This document shows, in pieces, positions 1-11,064 of a stretch of DNA of 64,000 bases; position 1 is the first letter of the stretch, and every line of letters begins with the position of its first letter. The position numbers and the translations under genes were made by a program. Below the pieces are notes generated by a model that was not told where the DNA came from, searched no databases, and was given only the letters and a program-made list of their open reading frames with translations. This stretch comes from Cadophora sp. MPI-SDFR-AT-0126 (taxonomy: Eukaryota > Ascomycota > Leotiomycetes > Helotiales > Ploettnerulaceae). The stretch is taken from contig JAGMVK010000017.1 in assembly GCA_020747065.1 (NCBI GenBank), forward strand, positions 620,001-684,000, in the 5' to 3' direction.

Positions 1-811
1 GAGTGAACAGAAGTTTGAGCGACGGCTTTACTGACGTGAATAGCTATGATATTTTCAAAAAGTGCGATGAAGTAATTGGAAGCGCCCGCGAATGTGCAAG
101 AGGACCACAATGATAGGCAGGTAACCTTAAGATAGCTTTTCTTGAGTCTTTTGCACATCATACATTGCGCCGTTCCGTGGGAGCGTTTTCTTCAGCCGTC
201 AAAACCATCAAAATATACTCTGTATAAGTGATTCAATCAGCCAACTCTGCAAATTCTGACCTACTGATGATAGAATTTTCTACAAAGACCTTCTTCGTCT
301 TCGCTGTCTAGTGGTCAAAAGGTAGTTGATCCTCCGGATGCCAATGGTGGATGAAGGAGCTTGGCAAAAAGGACTCTGAGAGTACACTTCAACTTCCGTA
401 AGAAGAGAAGGCTCTGCTGAGCACATACAAGGGGAGGGAAGGCAGAAGAAGTGCACAGCACCAGACCTCAAGTGAAAGTGGATCGGATTGAATTGACTCA
501 TGGACGAATTGAGTCCTGGAGCCGACTACTAGCAAACTCTTCTGGCTCTGTGCATCGCTGATATTGATTCTGCCCGTTCCTGCCAAGTAAGACTGATTGT
601 CTGGAGATGTGCAAGTACCCGAGAATGAGCTAATTTTCTCTGATCCGCCGGTACTTGCTGGCAAAGATTACGTAACGGGAGGTATACCATGAATGAAAGT
701 TACGACAGGTCTCCTGCACAATGCAACGCCAAAAATAAGTGCTCAAAGAAGGAGGATTTCCAGGCATTAAATTTTGCTTTCCGAACTCAACACGGTTGCT
801 TAACGTCCCAA
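1..811. other. Left edge, no gene supported
   Basis: Short open frames occur on the minus strand around 280-664, but they lack a convincing ATG and show no domain. Nothing else is recognisable before the 3' end of the DUF3445 gene. Confidence 0.5.
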
Positions 812-2299
812 CTAGTACGGATACGCCCTAACCTCCTCCTCCTTTTCCACCTCTAACCCAGCCTCAACCTGCTCCCTATGTTTCCTATCTAAATACTCTA
901 ATAGCACCTCCTCATACCTCTCCTTCCCCTTATACCGACTAACATCATCTCCCCAACTCCTGACCGCACTCGCCAACCTGCCCGGCACATACGGCTCCTC
1001 ACAGATCTCCGTGATCGGATGGAAGTACGTGCGGATGGTGAACACTACACCGCCGCTGCGCGGGAGGCGACGGAGAGATTGCCGCTCGGAACGGAAGTAG
1101 TGGTGTGAGATGGCCTTGTTCTTTTCCGCGGTGAACCAGCCGACTGTTCCTTCGGCGCCGTCTTCGTCGCCGATGCTGGAGGACCAGGGGAGGGAGTCGT
1201 CAACTTGGATGAAGTAGTTGTTCTGCTTTGCGTTAGATCGTTCAAACCATGATCATCGTTACCCGACTCGGTTTCGGATCAGTACGCTAGGGAACTCACT
1301 CGCTGCACAGGACCATTCGGCTGAACCCTCCGAAAGAAATTCATCATGCCCTTCTCCAACTTTGTCTTATACCCCGGCACATTCCCAGACGTGTGGATTT
1401 CACTCAGCGGCATGCCGAGCTTGTCTTCCAATTTCCAGAACCCAGCCAACAGGATCGAACCAGCGAGGAGGTAGTACTGGCCGTCCTCCTTCTCAAACAT
1501 GATGGCTAGATCATCCTGTGTCATTCGAGCGGCCATTTGCATCGGGTCTTCAATGAGTGGTCTCTCGACGATGTTGAACGATTCGCCTGTGACGAGGTTG
1601 TCCATTCCGACGGGTGTCTTCTTGTACAGAGATGGGTAGCGCTCTGGTAGGTAATCGCAGAATTCTTCAAGGAGCTCGACGGCGCCATCAAATGCTATGG
1701 GGTCAGTGTAGCTGCACTTTGAGCCGCGCTCCTCAATCCGTTTGGCTTTGTCGGCGTGAAATTTCAGGTAATGATTGTCGAGTTCTAGTAGGTATTAGTT
1801 CCTGTGTCTTGCATGTAGCTACCAGTGACACCAACTCACCAATCCACTCGTCCCAATTCATGTTTCGGAGACCCATGGTGATGTGGTAAGGTCCATGTCT
1901 GAAAGGACGGTATGCATTTGGTTTGGTGGTGTGAACGTTCCAGTTCGGCGCTGGAGGTGCAGTTGGCCGTTTGAAATCCATCGGTTCCCATACTGAGGAG
2001 GTTAGCCAATGCCAAGTTTAATCACGTATCGAGTCACACAAACCTCCAGGTTTCCTTTCAGGCGACTTGAAACTTCGAGCTGCTTTTTCGATGGTTGGCG
2101 TTGACGGCCGGCTGCTATAGCTTGGCTGCTTGAGATATTGAATGGCTCGTACTAGAAGCCATGATACGATAGCCACCAGTAATGCACCGTATAGAATGAG
2201 TTTCGGGCTGTCGAATGCTTTCTGTGTCACTGGTGACGTTTTGATGTGTTCGACGACTTCCCCCGCCAACTTTCGGCACTTCTCTACTCGTTTATCCAT
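812..2299 (-). CDS. Membrane-anchored DUF3445 protein (haem-dependent oxidative N-demethylase-like)
   Basis: Four exons (2299-2044, 1992-1840, 1784-1300, 1225-812) join in frame to about 435 residues. The start is the ATG at 2299. Residues about 33-54 form one hydrophobic membrane segment, followed by a short Ser/Pro linker. The rest carries the DUF3445 pattern: a Pro-rich entry, the MGLRNMNWDEWIELDN segment split by intron 2, and a C-terminal part with FTIRTYFHPI. Bacterial members of this family are the haem-binding subunit of oxidative N-demethylases acting on small amines. The physiological substrate of fungal members is not known to me. The N-terminal anchor suggests an endomembrane, P450-like arrangement, which is inference. 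A TATATATA tract lies about 107 nt upstream. Confidence 0.85.
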
Positions 2300-3127
2300 A
2301 TTGACGTCTCCTTGGCTACGAGAACCAAAATATCAAGAACAGAGACAAACAAAAAGCAGAGCAATGAACAAATCTCAAAACGATCATCACAGAGCACCTA
2401 ACACATATATATATGAAAAGCAACAACCTCCAATCGATAAGACCAAGCAATGCAGCGGGGTATTTTCGCCCCGCCATTAATGGGGGTATGAGTGGGCAGA
2501 ATTGATCTTATCATCCCGGGCCACCAGGGACTTTTTGTCCATTTCGGGCTAATGATGTTCGGATTCTACGACACCGACGACCACTGCGTAGGGAGACCGC
2601 ATCTGGAATAGAACTTAGGTGCAAGAGATGACTTCGAATCGAGATCATGCCATTTTAATCTGCAACTGGCGGATTGGGTGTTGATGGAAGTCTCGTGAGA
2701 GCTTGTTGAATGTGGAATTAGGGTATTGAAGCCGGCGGGACTTCTCATCCTTGGCTGGACCAAGATAAGGTAATGGAGAACAACTATTAAAAAGCTTTTG
2801 GGCTTCATGTAGTCTCTCGAGGCCCTGTATTGATGCCAACTGTCCCAATACTCGCCGGACGATGTTGAGGTGATGATGTTGAAAATGATGCCGAGACATC
2901 ATATTTTGCCACGTGAGCGAGACGCTAAGCTCAACCAAGACGGCCCCCTTTCTTTACGCAGCCCAGCCAACTCTGCCTGGCAAGCTCGCTTGAGCGGCTT
3001 GTTTTGATCACTTGAAAGTGGCAACATTCAGAGTAAATATCCTCATTCATTCTGAAGGGGTATCATGTAGTTCTACAGTATCCAGCCGGTAATCCAACCA
3101 ATTTTATCCTACAATTGTCCAAAATCA
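2300..3127. other. Intergenic, no gene supported
   Basis: This is the 5' flank of the DUF3445 gene and the 3' flank of NAF1. A 97-codon minus-strand frame (2938-2645) has no recognisable domain and was not called. Confidence 0.5.
2406..2413 (-). promoter_or_regulatory. TATA-like box upstream of the DUF3445 gene
   Basis: A TATATATA tract lies about 107 nt upstream of the ATG at 2299. Position and sequence fit a TATA element; there is no other support. Confidence 0.35.
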
Positions 3128-5227
3128 TCACTTACCGCCTGCACCACCGTTCTGGCCATTCTGATTATTCCATTGCCCAGGCAAGAATGCAGGATTTATG
3201 AAAGCCCCTCCAGGAGGAGGTGGTCCTTGAGTTGAAGTTCCCGGGGGCGGCTGCCATGGATTCTGTGCATTTTGAAATGGCTGTTGGAATTGAGGTGGAA
3301 ATTGAGGCCAAGCCATCTGAGGTTGTTGAGGAGAATAGGCTGCTGGTGGCATGAAGTAGCTAGGAACAGCTGGAGGGGCGGGAGAAGCTTGAGAGAAGTC
3401 TCTTGCTTGAGGTGGTTGTTGGTATTGACCAGGAGGGTAGGCGCTGGGAGGTTGGGAATAGCTTTGTGGTCTTGGTGGGAGAGAGTAGCCACTACCTCTA
3501 CGATCTTCATATCCGCCTCGACCTCGTCCACGATCTCCACGGCCCCTGCCCCTACCCCGGTCACCCCTCCCCCGGTCACCGCCTCTACCTCTACCTCTGA
3601 ATTGTTCGCGATTCTGTCTGTCGTAGTTACCAGTGTAAGCAGCTTCTTGTGGCGCTTCGCCATGTCCAACAGCATTTTCAAATCCGGCTGGCCTGGCCAA
3701 TGGTCTGTAGGGTCCGTCTTCCTCGGTATCATCATAACTTATTGGTCTGGTTGAGTCATGTGGCGTATGTTGCTGCTGTAATGGATGTCCACCACGGCCA
3801 GAACCCCCGTTTTGCATCTTGCCACCTCTTCGCTCTATCCTCTTTTGTTTGACTCTTCGCTTGTGCTCTGCTTCTGCTTCATCATCGGAAAATTCCATCT
3901 CTTCGTCTCCGACTTCTTCATCGTGGAGATTCGAAGCATCTGAGCCTTTGTAGGCTTTGAGTGCTTGTGTGAATACAAACGTCGAGTGATTTTCTGAATA
4001 GAACACTTTTGTGCCCAGCGATAATCCTGCTTCCGCGATTTCTCCAGCGTTCGTGAACATGACCGAGTATAGTGGTTTTTGTACAGGTCCGAGGATTTCT
4101 GCGACAACTCCGATGACGCTTCTATCTTCCAGACACAACACAGATCCGCTTTCCAGGGCTCTATTCTCGCCAGAAGTTTTCGCCTTGATGACCACAATAT
4201 TCTCGACAATATGCTCGACATTTCCAACTTCTGTGATCGGCATGTCCGTAGTGATAACAACGTCGGGTTTCGGTACAACAACATCTGGGACTTCATTCTT
4301 GGTCCGCAGTTGAGTTCCAGATCCTTTGGCTTTTCCACCTCCTTCATCATCTGACCCACCATCTCCTTCCATCAATATTCGAGCTTGTTCCTCAGGACTT
4401 AATAATTTGTATGTATTGTCACCATCCTCGCTCTCGTCTGATGAATCGTCACTTGACGAGTCGTCGGACGAGGACTCAATCGGAGACGAGTCAACTTCCC
4501 ATTCTGGATGTTCTTCTTCTAAATCTGCATCCTCTCCCATTGTTGTATCTTCGCCAGGCGCAATGTTTCCCATTTGGACATCTCCGCCAGGAATTGCAGC
4601 ATTTGGAGGACCATCAGGTGAAGCTTCGTTTTGGGCGGGTGCTGGTACGGGGTGGGGTGCGCCATTTCCCAAGAATAGGCCAGGAATAGCAGGATGTGCT
4701 GGAGCTGAGGCGCTTTCAATATCGGGTTTGGAAATTGGTGCATCGTCGATTTTGATATCTTCGCTGGTCGAAACACTATGCGGGGTGGGAGCTTGCTCAA
4801 CAGCAAGTGGATTGGTATTCTGGTCAACAAGGAGAACATTTGATTCCGCAGGAATAGAAATGGATTCTTGAATTGTAAACACTGCATGTTGCTCCACGGT
4901 AGGTCCGTCCTGTGCAGCGTTCTCCAGCGCTGGAGTTAGGTCGGCAGCGGACTTCAGATTTTGAGAGGTAGCAGGAACGTCCTCCACGGCAGGAGCAGGT
5001 GGATCGAGCCCCCCCAGTAGAGCTTCTAAGGCATGAGTAAGTGGTGGACTTGCAGGCACATCAGCGACTTCTCTATCGACTGCGTTCTCCATTGGTGTAT
5101 CTTGGGAAGTCGCGGTGATCTCTATCGGATGATCATGGTTGGGTTTTGTGTCCGTATCTTTGTTTTGGTGAGCAATATTGTCTGTCGCCAATGCTTTCGC
5201 ACTATCATGTGCTTCCGAGTTCTCCAT
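3128..5227 (-). CDS. NAF1: H/ACA ribonucleoprotein assembly factor NAF1
   Basis: A single exon of 699 codons with ATG at 5227. The N-terminal ~300 residues are low-complexity and acidic, with a Ser/Asp-rich stretch. They are followed by the Gar1/Naf1 beta-barrel at about residues 310-450 (PITEVGNVEHIVENIVVIKA, then ALESGSVLCLEDRSVIGVVA and GPVQKPLYSVMF). After that come an acidic/basic patch, the segment ISYDDTEEDGPYRPLARPAG typical of NAF1, RGG-type repeats and a Pro/Gln-rich tail. NAF1 brings H/ACA core proteins to nascent snoRNA and is later exchanged for Gar1, in the nucleus. The stop overlaps a consensus donor (GGTAAGTGA), so a spliced alternative C terminus is possible. It is divergent from ALG9 across a 242-bp shared promoter. 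Confidence 0.9.
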   Translation of the reverse strand: MENSEAHDSAKALATDNIAHQNKDTDTKPNHDHPIEITATSQDTPMENAVDREVADVPASPPLTHALEALLGGLDPPAPAVEDVPATSQNLKSAADLTPALENAAQDGPTVEQHAVFTIQESISIPAESNVLLVDQNTNPLAVEQAPTPHSVSTSEDIKIDDAPISKPDIESASAPAHPAIPGLFLGNGAPHPVPAPAQNEASPDGPPNAAIPGGDVQMGNIAPGEDTTMGEDADLEEEHPEWEVDSSPIESSSDDSSSDDSSDESEDGDNTYKLLSPEEQARILMEGDGGSDDEGGGKAKGSGTQLRTKNEVPDVVVPKPDVVITTDMPITEVGNVEHIVENIVVIKAKTSGENRALESGSVLCLEDRSVIGVVAEILGPVQKPLYSVMFTNAGEIAEAGLSLGTKVFYSENHSTFVFTQALKAYKGSDASNLHDEEVGDEEMEFSDDEAEAEHKRRVKQKRIERRGGKMQNGGSGRGGHPLQQQHTPHDSTRPISYDDTEEDGPYRPLARPAGFENAVGHGEAPQEAAYTGNYDRQNREQFRGRGRGGDRGRGDRGRGRGRGDRGRGRGGYEDRRGSGYSLPPRPQSYSQPPSAYPPGQYQQPPQARDFSQASPAPPAVPSYFMPPAAYSPQQPQMAWPQFPPQFQQPFQNAQNPWQPPPGTSTQGPPPPGGAFINPAFLPGQWNNQNGQNGGAGGK

Positions 5228-5469
5228 ATCAAGATATCAAAACTCGGGTGAGTTGTTGTGCTGGGGAAAAAAATGATGCTGTAGAAGGTTCCACTATGTT
5301 GCGGGCGACCCTCAAAATAAAAAAAGTCGACCCTGGAGCAGAGCTTAAATTTTAGCGTCGCAGGGGTCCTTGGCGGGCGTCATCCCGTGTGCCTTTCAGC
5401 TCGTATCCCAGAACACCAGATGTCACAAGCTTCCACCAGAAAATTCCAGACAAGTAGAACAGCTTCAAG
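5228..5469. promoter_or_regulatory. Shared divergent promoter of NAF1 and ALG9
   Basis: Only 242 bp separate the two start codons, which point away from each other, so the regulatory elements must be shared or interleaved. No specific factor site was assigned. Confidence 0.6.
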
Positions 5470-7450
5470 ATGCCTCCAAAGGCAGCCAATATGAGACCAG
5501 GGAAGCCTGCGATAGCCCCAAAGAAGAAGTAGGCTCAAAAGCGGCCAGTTTCAAGCATCAAGCTCCTCTGCTAACATCCCACCAGACCTGCGACTCCTTT
5601 CGCCGTTAAGCCCATTGGAGCTTTCTACGTCTTCTTCATTGCCAATATACTTGCAGCATTATATGCGCCGATACAGGACTGCGACGAGACATTCAATTAC
5701 TGGGAACCCACGCACTATCTAAGTCATGGCTATGGGTTGCAGACGTGGGAATATTCGCCTGAGTATGCTATTAGGAGTTGGCTGTACATTATCATCCACG
5801 CCTTAGTAGGGAATTTCAGAAGGCTTCTGCCATTCTCCACGAAGGTATGCGATTCTATATTCTCCATGTATATTGGCTGATACTTGCAGGTTGGTGAATT
5901 TTATTTCATCCGATATATTCTAGCCTTTGGATGCGCCCTCAGTCAGACGATACTATTTCGAGTAGTGAACAACACACTGAATCCTCGAATCGCCCTGTTC
6001 TTCTTGATGGCTATGGTATTTAGTCCCGGAATGTTTCATGCATCTGCATCCTTCCTCCCGTCGAGTTTCGCCATGTATACTACAATGTTGGGAATGACAC
6101 AATTCATGAATTGGCGGGGAGGATTGAAGACGGCTCCGGGAATATTCTGCTTCGCCCTCGGTGGGATACTTGGATGGCCGTTTGCCATGGCATTGTCGGC
6201 TCCGTTCTTGTTTGAGGAGATCATCTTCGCGTCCCTGAGCAGCAAGGACGCATTCATTGAGACAATCATGCGTTTCGTAAGAGGAATTGTGTCAGGATTG
6301 ATTATTCTGGTAAGCTCTTAATGAAACGCTGAAATGTCGCAGTTTCGTCTAACAGAATCAGGTCTTTGAATTCGTTATATCTGGTTTCTTCTATAAGAGT
6401 CTCGTTCTAGTTCCATTCAATATCGTTTGGTACAACATCTTCAGCCAACCCGGCAAAGGACCGGAGATTTATGGCACTGAGCCATGGCATTTCTACATTC
6501 GCAACTTGCTGCTGAACTTCAATATCTGGTTCGTGTTGGCATGCGCTGCTTTGCCGCTTTTCACGCTTCAAAAGCTGCTGTCGAAATCCGCGCAAGCGAA
6601 TACTGTCACAGGATTGCGCAGTGTCATCTTCATGACCCCTTTCTACATGTGGTTGGCTATCTTCAGCTTCCAACCACATAAGGAAGAGCGGTTCATGTAT
6701 CCCGTCTACCCGTGCCTTGCGCTCAATGGCGCTATGTCACTCCATATTATCCTCGCAGCTTTTGGACAGTCAGATCCGAGAACACTTGTCGGCAAGATCC
6801 CCGCGAAGCTCAAGCTCTTGATTGTGAGCTTTGTTATGATTGGATCGATAGATATTGGTGTAGCCAGAATCTACGGTATATATTCGGCATATTCGGCACC
6901 GCTGAAGATCTACGAACCTCTTCAGACAATTGGGGCATATGGAGATTCAATCTGCCTTGGAAAAGAGTGGTACCGCTTCCCAAGCTCCTATCATCTTCCC
7001 AAGAATATGAGGGCCAAGTTTGTGAAGAGTGAGTTCACTGGGCTTCTGCCAGGAGAATTTTCCGAGGCCAAGACCGGCTTTGGACATTGGTCTGGAGCCT
7101 GGCTCGTTCCTGCTGGAATGAACGACCAGAATATCGAGGATATGGGCAAATATGTGAGCAAAAATCTGTCTATTATTTTTGCAGTTGCTAATCTTCTACA
7201 GACGGATATTCGAGCCTGTGATTTCCTGGTCGATACATACTATCCTGGATCAAATTCTTCGGAATTAGAACCACACTACATCAAAGATACAGAAAATTGG
7301 GAACAAGTATCCTGCGCGCCTTTCCTCGACGCATCAAGTACCCACATCCTCGGCCGTATCATCTGGGTACCAGACTGGCCAATCATCCCCGAGAAGTACA
7401 GGAGGCATTGGGGCGAGCATTGTTTACTGAAGAAGAAAGTAGCAAAATAG
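5470..7450 (+). CDS. ALG9: Dolichyl-P-Man alpha-1,2-mannosyltransferase ALG9 (GT22)
   Basis: Five exons (5470-5528, 5586-5844, 5890-6309, 6362-7153, 7202-7450) give about 592 residues. The luminal GT22 signature DCDETFNYWEPTHYL lies near residue 50, followed by many hydrophobic membrane spans and the family motif HKEERFMYPVYPCLALN in exon 4. ALG9 adds the seventh and ninth mannoses to the lipid-linked oligosaccharide in the ER lumen, using dolichyl-phosphate mannose. The last intron (7154-7201) is 48 nt and contains no stop. Splicing it out restores the family-like sequence MGKYTDIRACDFLVD, which is why it was called. It is convergent with the SDR gene, 103 bp away. Confidence 0.92.
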
Positions 7451-7553
7451 AATAGCCAGCTTGTACGATATGTCTTGAGAGTTGTATATTATCTACATAA
7501 AGACCAAAATTTCATTTCCCATCTACACTTCACAATTCTGTCTGCTCCATGGC

Positions 7554-8847
7554 TCACCACGGATATCTCTTCCCCTCCCAAGTCCAGAACGTCGCCGCCC
7601 CTTCTTCTTCCCTCTTGCCTTCACTCCTCGCACTAACGACGCCGCCTTCATCTTGCCCCCCGTATCCTTTCTCTCTAATAACTTTCAACATGCAGCTAAT
7701 ACTCTCCTGTGGGCTGATGATACCCTCGACTTCCCAGTCCAGAGCAACATTCGCCATATCAGTACTGACTTCGCCGGGGTGTAGGGCTAAGACGACAGTT
7801 TTGTCATTGCCACTTTCCGCAGAATTGGGCTGGAGATTGGGATTGGTAATGAGGTTTGAAATGGATGCCGATGTTGACGGAGCCTTGGATCTGGATTTCC
7901 GATGTATCTCGGCGGCAAGATGTCTCAATCCCTGATTCAGGGCAGCTTTCGACGCAGCGTAAGCACCGAATCCGTCTTCGAAGGAGCGGAAATTGGTTGT
8001 GGAGCCGCTGTCGGATGAGGTGAAGACCATGGTTTTGATCTGGATTGGGATTGTGGGCTGGAGAGGGGAGAGTGGAGTGGTGGGTTGAGTTGATGATGAT
8101 GTTGAGGATGACGACGATGGTGGTAGGAGGGGAGAGGATAAGGATAGTAGGTGAGAAGCTGTGATTAAGGGTCCGATGGTGTTGGTGTGGAGGTGATGGG
8201 CAAAGGAGGTGAATGATCTTCTCACAGGTCAGCAAATATGAATCAAACTTCTTTCAAGTAAAAAACGAGTCGGCTCCTTCTTACTCCTTTCACAAACGAA
8301 GCGAAAGCAACAACAAACAAAGCAAAGAAAAAGAAACGTCAGCAACTCACATCTCACTCACCCTCCCCGGATACTCGAGCACCCCAGCATTCAAAACCAC
8401 AACATCTATCACCCCACCCTCAAGCACACCCCCTTTGCGTCCCAATTTCCTCACACTCTCCGTAAAACTCTTGATGCTCTTCTCATCACTGACATCGCAT
8501 TCCAAGATCGTGAGATTGTGCCCATTGGGAGTTCCCGTTAGAGCCCACAGGTTACTAGCATTACTGGGGAATTTGGGGGTGCGGGGCGAGTGAGGATCGG
8601 GATTGGGGGTTTGATTGGGTAGGGGAAGGGGGAGGGATGGTGATGGGGTGAGGAGGGAGTGTGTGGGGGAGCGGGCGGTTGCTATTACTGTGTCTGTTGA
8701 AGGAGAGGGTTAGTTGGGAAGGGGGCTCTAAAGGTGTATGGGGAAAGGGGAAAGGGAGGAAGACTTACGGCCTAGCGAGAGGAGCTGTGATGTGAATTCG
8801 AGGCCGATTCCACGGGTGGCGCCGACTATGAGCCAGGTTTGTGGCAT
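7554..8847 (-). CDS. Short-chain dehydrogenase/reductase (SDR)
   Basis: Three exons (8847-8769, 8693-8351, 8220-7554) give about 362 residues, longer than the usual 250. The N terminus has the Rossmann motif VGATRGIGLEF with the TGxxxGIG-type glycine pattern. NAG in VVVLNAGVLE is the SDR structural motif. A Ser is present in MVFTSSDSGS, and the catalytic YAASK lies in exon 3, followed by LHPGEVSTDM. This fits C-factor-like NAD(P)-dependent SDRs, usually cytosolic, and the substrate cannot be predicted. The extra length comes from two low-complexity Pro/Ser/Thr inserts, one after the first strand and one before the active site. Confidence 0.85.
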
Positions 8848-9159
8848 TGTGACCGGCTGGTACCCTCCTCGATCTGATTGTTTGTCTTTAAGCGATTGCA
8901 AGGTAACTTTGATATTAATAGATGAAGTACGACTCCTCCGGTAACATCCTCTTAGTTCTTTTCTACGATTAGAAATGAGATGGCAGGATGAAGAACTTGC
9001 TATGAGTACACGGCGATCACTGACCAAATCATGGCATCAAAAGTTGGAACACTGCTGGAAAAGCAGAAAAGTGGGATGCTAGCGTGTCTGTCGTCGTGTT
9101 TAGTCATTCTGGTATGTCAATGCGATTCCATCACCAGGAGGGAAATCCCAACAACTAAG

Positions 9160-9520
9160 TCACAAGCGAGAAAGGAATGTTAAATCTCGTTCCTCCGGCC
9201 CTGTACCCGTCATCTCCACGAAAGTCAACAAACCCCTGACCCCACTCCCCCAGTACCCCTCACACACGTGATCACCCCCCTTAAATCTCGGAACCTCTCT
9301 ACCGAGAACCCTCGTCTTCCGCATTTCATACAAGGTTTTATATCCCCTACCAATCCAGCCATGTACCTGACACTCCATGGATCCATCGTCGTTTCCACCA
9401 AACAAAATACTGTCGGCCCCAATCAGCCTAATAGTTAGTTGTGAATCTTGATCTCGCTAAACTACTGATACAACCTCACATCACGCGAGTCTCTAGCTGC
9501 GCATACGCGAAGCCAGCGGT
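9160..9520 (-). CDS. Possible small gene, function unknown
   Basis: A well-formed intron (9428-9479: GTGAGG donor, CTAAC branch site, TAG acceptor) joins a short upstream exon to a terminal exon ending at TGA 9160-9162. If the ATG created across the splice junction is used, the product is about 88 residues and begins MLIGADSILFGG. It contains two Cys residues and no recognised domain. An upstream acceptor-like CAG before about 9520 suggests further 5' exons that I could not place. It lies in the flank shared with the CBM1 gene. Confidence 0.3.
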
Positions 9521-9626
9521 AATCTGGCAGAATGCAGATATATTGCCTCGGTGCTATCGGTCCGCGCTCTCATCTAGATCCATGTGTAACCTGACCTATT
9601 TTCTGGAAACCTTAAAATGCTTTTGG

Positions 9627-9632
9627 TATAAA
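9627..9632 (+). promoter_or_regulatory. TATA box of the CBM1 gene
   Basis: TATAAA lies about 127 nt upstream of the CBM1 gene's ATG at 9759, a plausible core-promoter position. Confidence 0.4.
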
Positions 9633-9758
9633 GAAGCTCCGGTCTTGGGATTTGAGGAAAGCTTGTTTTGTGAATTGTTCTTGTCGCTGTGGAGAAGCTT
9701 GCTTTTATCTTCCAGTTGTATATATTTTTGTTTCTTAGGTTTGTTTGAAATCGAAAGC

Positions 9759-10852
9759 ATGATGCGGTCTTTACTTTTTGGACTGTCAGTGGTGACGGCT
9801 GTGAGCGCGCAGCAGACTGCTTGGGGTCAATGTGAGTATTATTGTATTGTTGTCTCGGGGAGCTTAGATAAGTTGGTTGTGGTTTCAATGTTCCACAGAG
9901 ATCTTCTTGTTCGACCCGTTTTGCAACACTCTTACGAATCGGACATTGAAATCGTCCCTATTCATCCCGGTCATGGGATCGTGCTAACGTAACAGGTGGT
10001 GGATTGAACTGGAAAGGAGCAACAACATGTGTCAGTGGATATGTTTGTACCTTCAACAAGTAAGCATCGTAGTGATTACCGTCCCTCTATCTATTCATAC
10101 TAACTTCAATCTAGCGAATGTTCGTGCCTAGAACCATGATCCCATTTCAAGCAGAATTCTTCACTTACCTCCTTCCCTAGACTACTCACAATGCATCCCC
10201 GGTACCGCCGCCCCCTCTAGCTCTGCTGTCCCAACCACAATAGCAACAACATCAAAGAGTAGCACACCAACAACACTCGCCACAAGTACTTCATCCAGCG
10301 GCTCCGTCCCAACTGGCACCGGTACCGGTCCAGGCACAACCCTCCAATCTGGCTACTACTGGATCCGCGCTGTAGAAGACCCCAACTTCCACAAATACCT
10401 CCAAACAAAACCCATCTATCTCCCCGGTACCGCCATTCTCGACTCTTACACTACAGCCGGACAATTTGCAGTCGTCGACGGCCAACTCGTCGAACTGCTC
10501 ACCCCGACTACCTTTCTTTACGCCAACGTGATACCGAGTACGGTGTCCGGGGCGACGAAATTGGCGGTTGAGTTCAAGACGACGAAGAATACTTATGGGA
10601 CGTTTACGTGGAGTGGTGATGCCTTGCAGTGGAGTGTGGCTGGGTTGACTCGGCCGAATCCGAGTGCGTGGTTAGTTTGTGAGTCTCAGAGTCTTTGGGT
10701 TAATTTGGGAAGTTATGGGTATATGACGCCTGCTGGATGTGCGGATGAAACTGTAAGTTGTATTCTCTTTGATAATACTTGGTGGTAGGAGTGTGATGCT
10801 GATATAGGACCCTCAGATCCACTATTACAATGATAAGACTGCGAACGCATGA
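9759..10852 (+). CDS. Secreted protein with N-terminal CBM1 cellulose-binding domain
   Basis: Five coding pieces (9759-9831, 9996-10059, a 5-nt microexon 10115-10119, 10181-10752, 10808-10852) give about 252 residues. A signal peptide (MMRSLLFGLSVVTAVSA) is followed by a CBM1 with CGGLNWKGATTC, VSGYVC and NNEYYSQC, that is, the Cys pairs and aromatic face of the fungal cellulose-binding module. The NNEYYSQC motif is rebuilt only if the microexon CGAAT is spliced in. A Ser/Thr/Pro linker leads to a C-terminal domain of about 150 residues (starting SGYYWIRAVEDPNF) that I do not recognise as a known hydrolase. The role is probably extracellular plant-cell-wall binding. A second ATG directly follows the first. 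It is convergent with EXO5. Confidence 0.8.
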
Positions 10853-11064
10853 GCAAAATTGCGACCAGGATGAGCAGAAAGTATGATGGATATTGAAGAA
10901 AGAGATTGTAGATAAGGATGCGGGTTGAGATTTGTACATATGTTCATGGATTGTAAATACCTGGCTCTAACTTTACCAGCCAAAACCTACCTAAAACTGT
11001 GAGCATGTCCCCATCCGCAAACGCCACGCTTGGAAAGAAATGCATCATCTGATCTGCCGAAAGT

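Noticed and set aside
389..664. 91-codon minus frame resembling a small Cys protein
   Set aside because: It starts with TTG and only weakly resembles anything; no splice evidence.
3272..4871. Long plus-strand frames antisense to NAF1
   Set aside because: They are mirror frames of the NAF1 low-complexity and RGG-coding sequence and have no domain.
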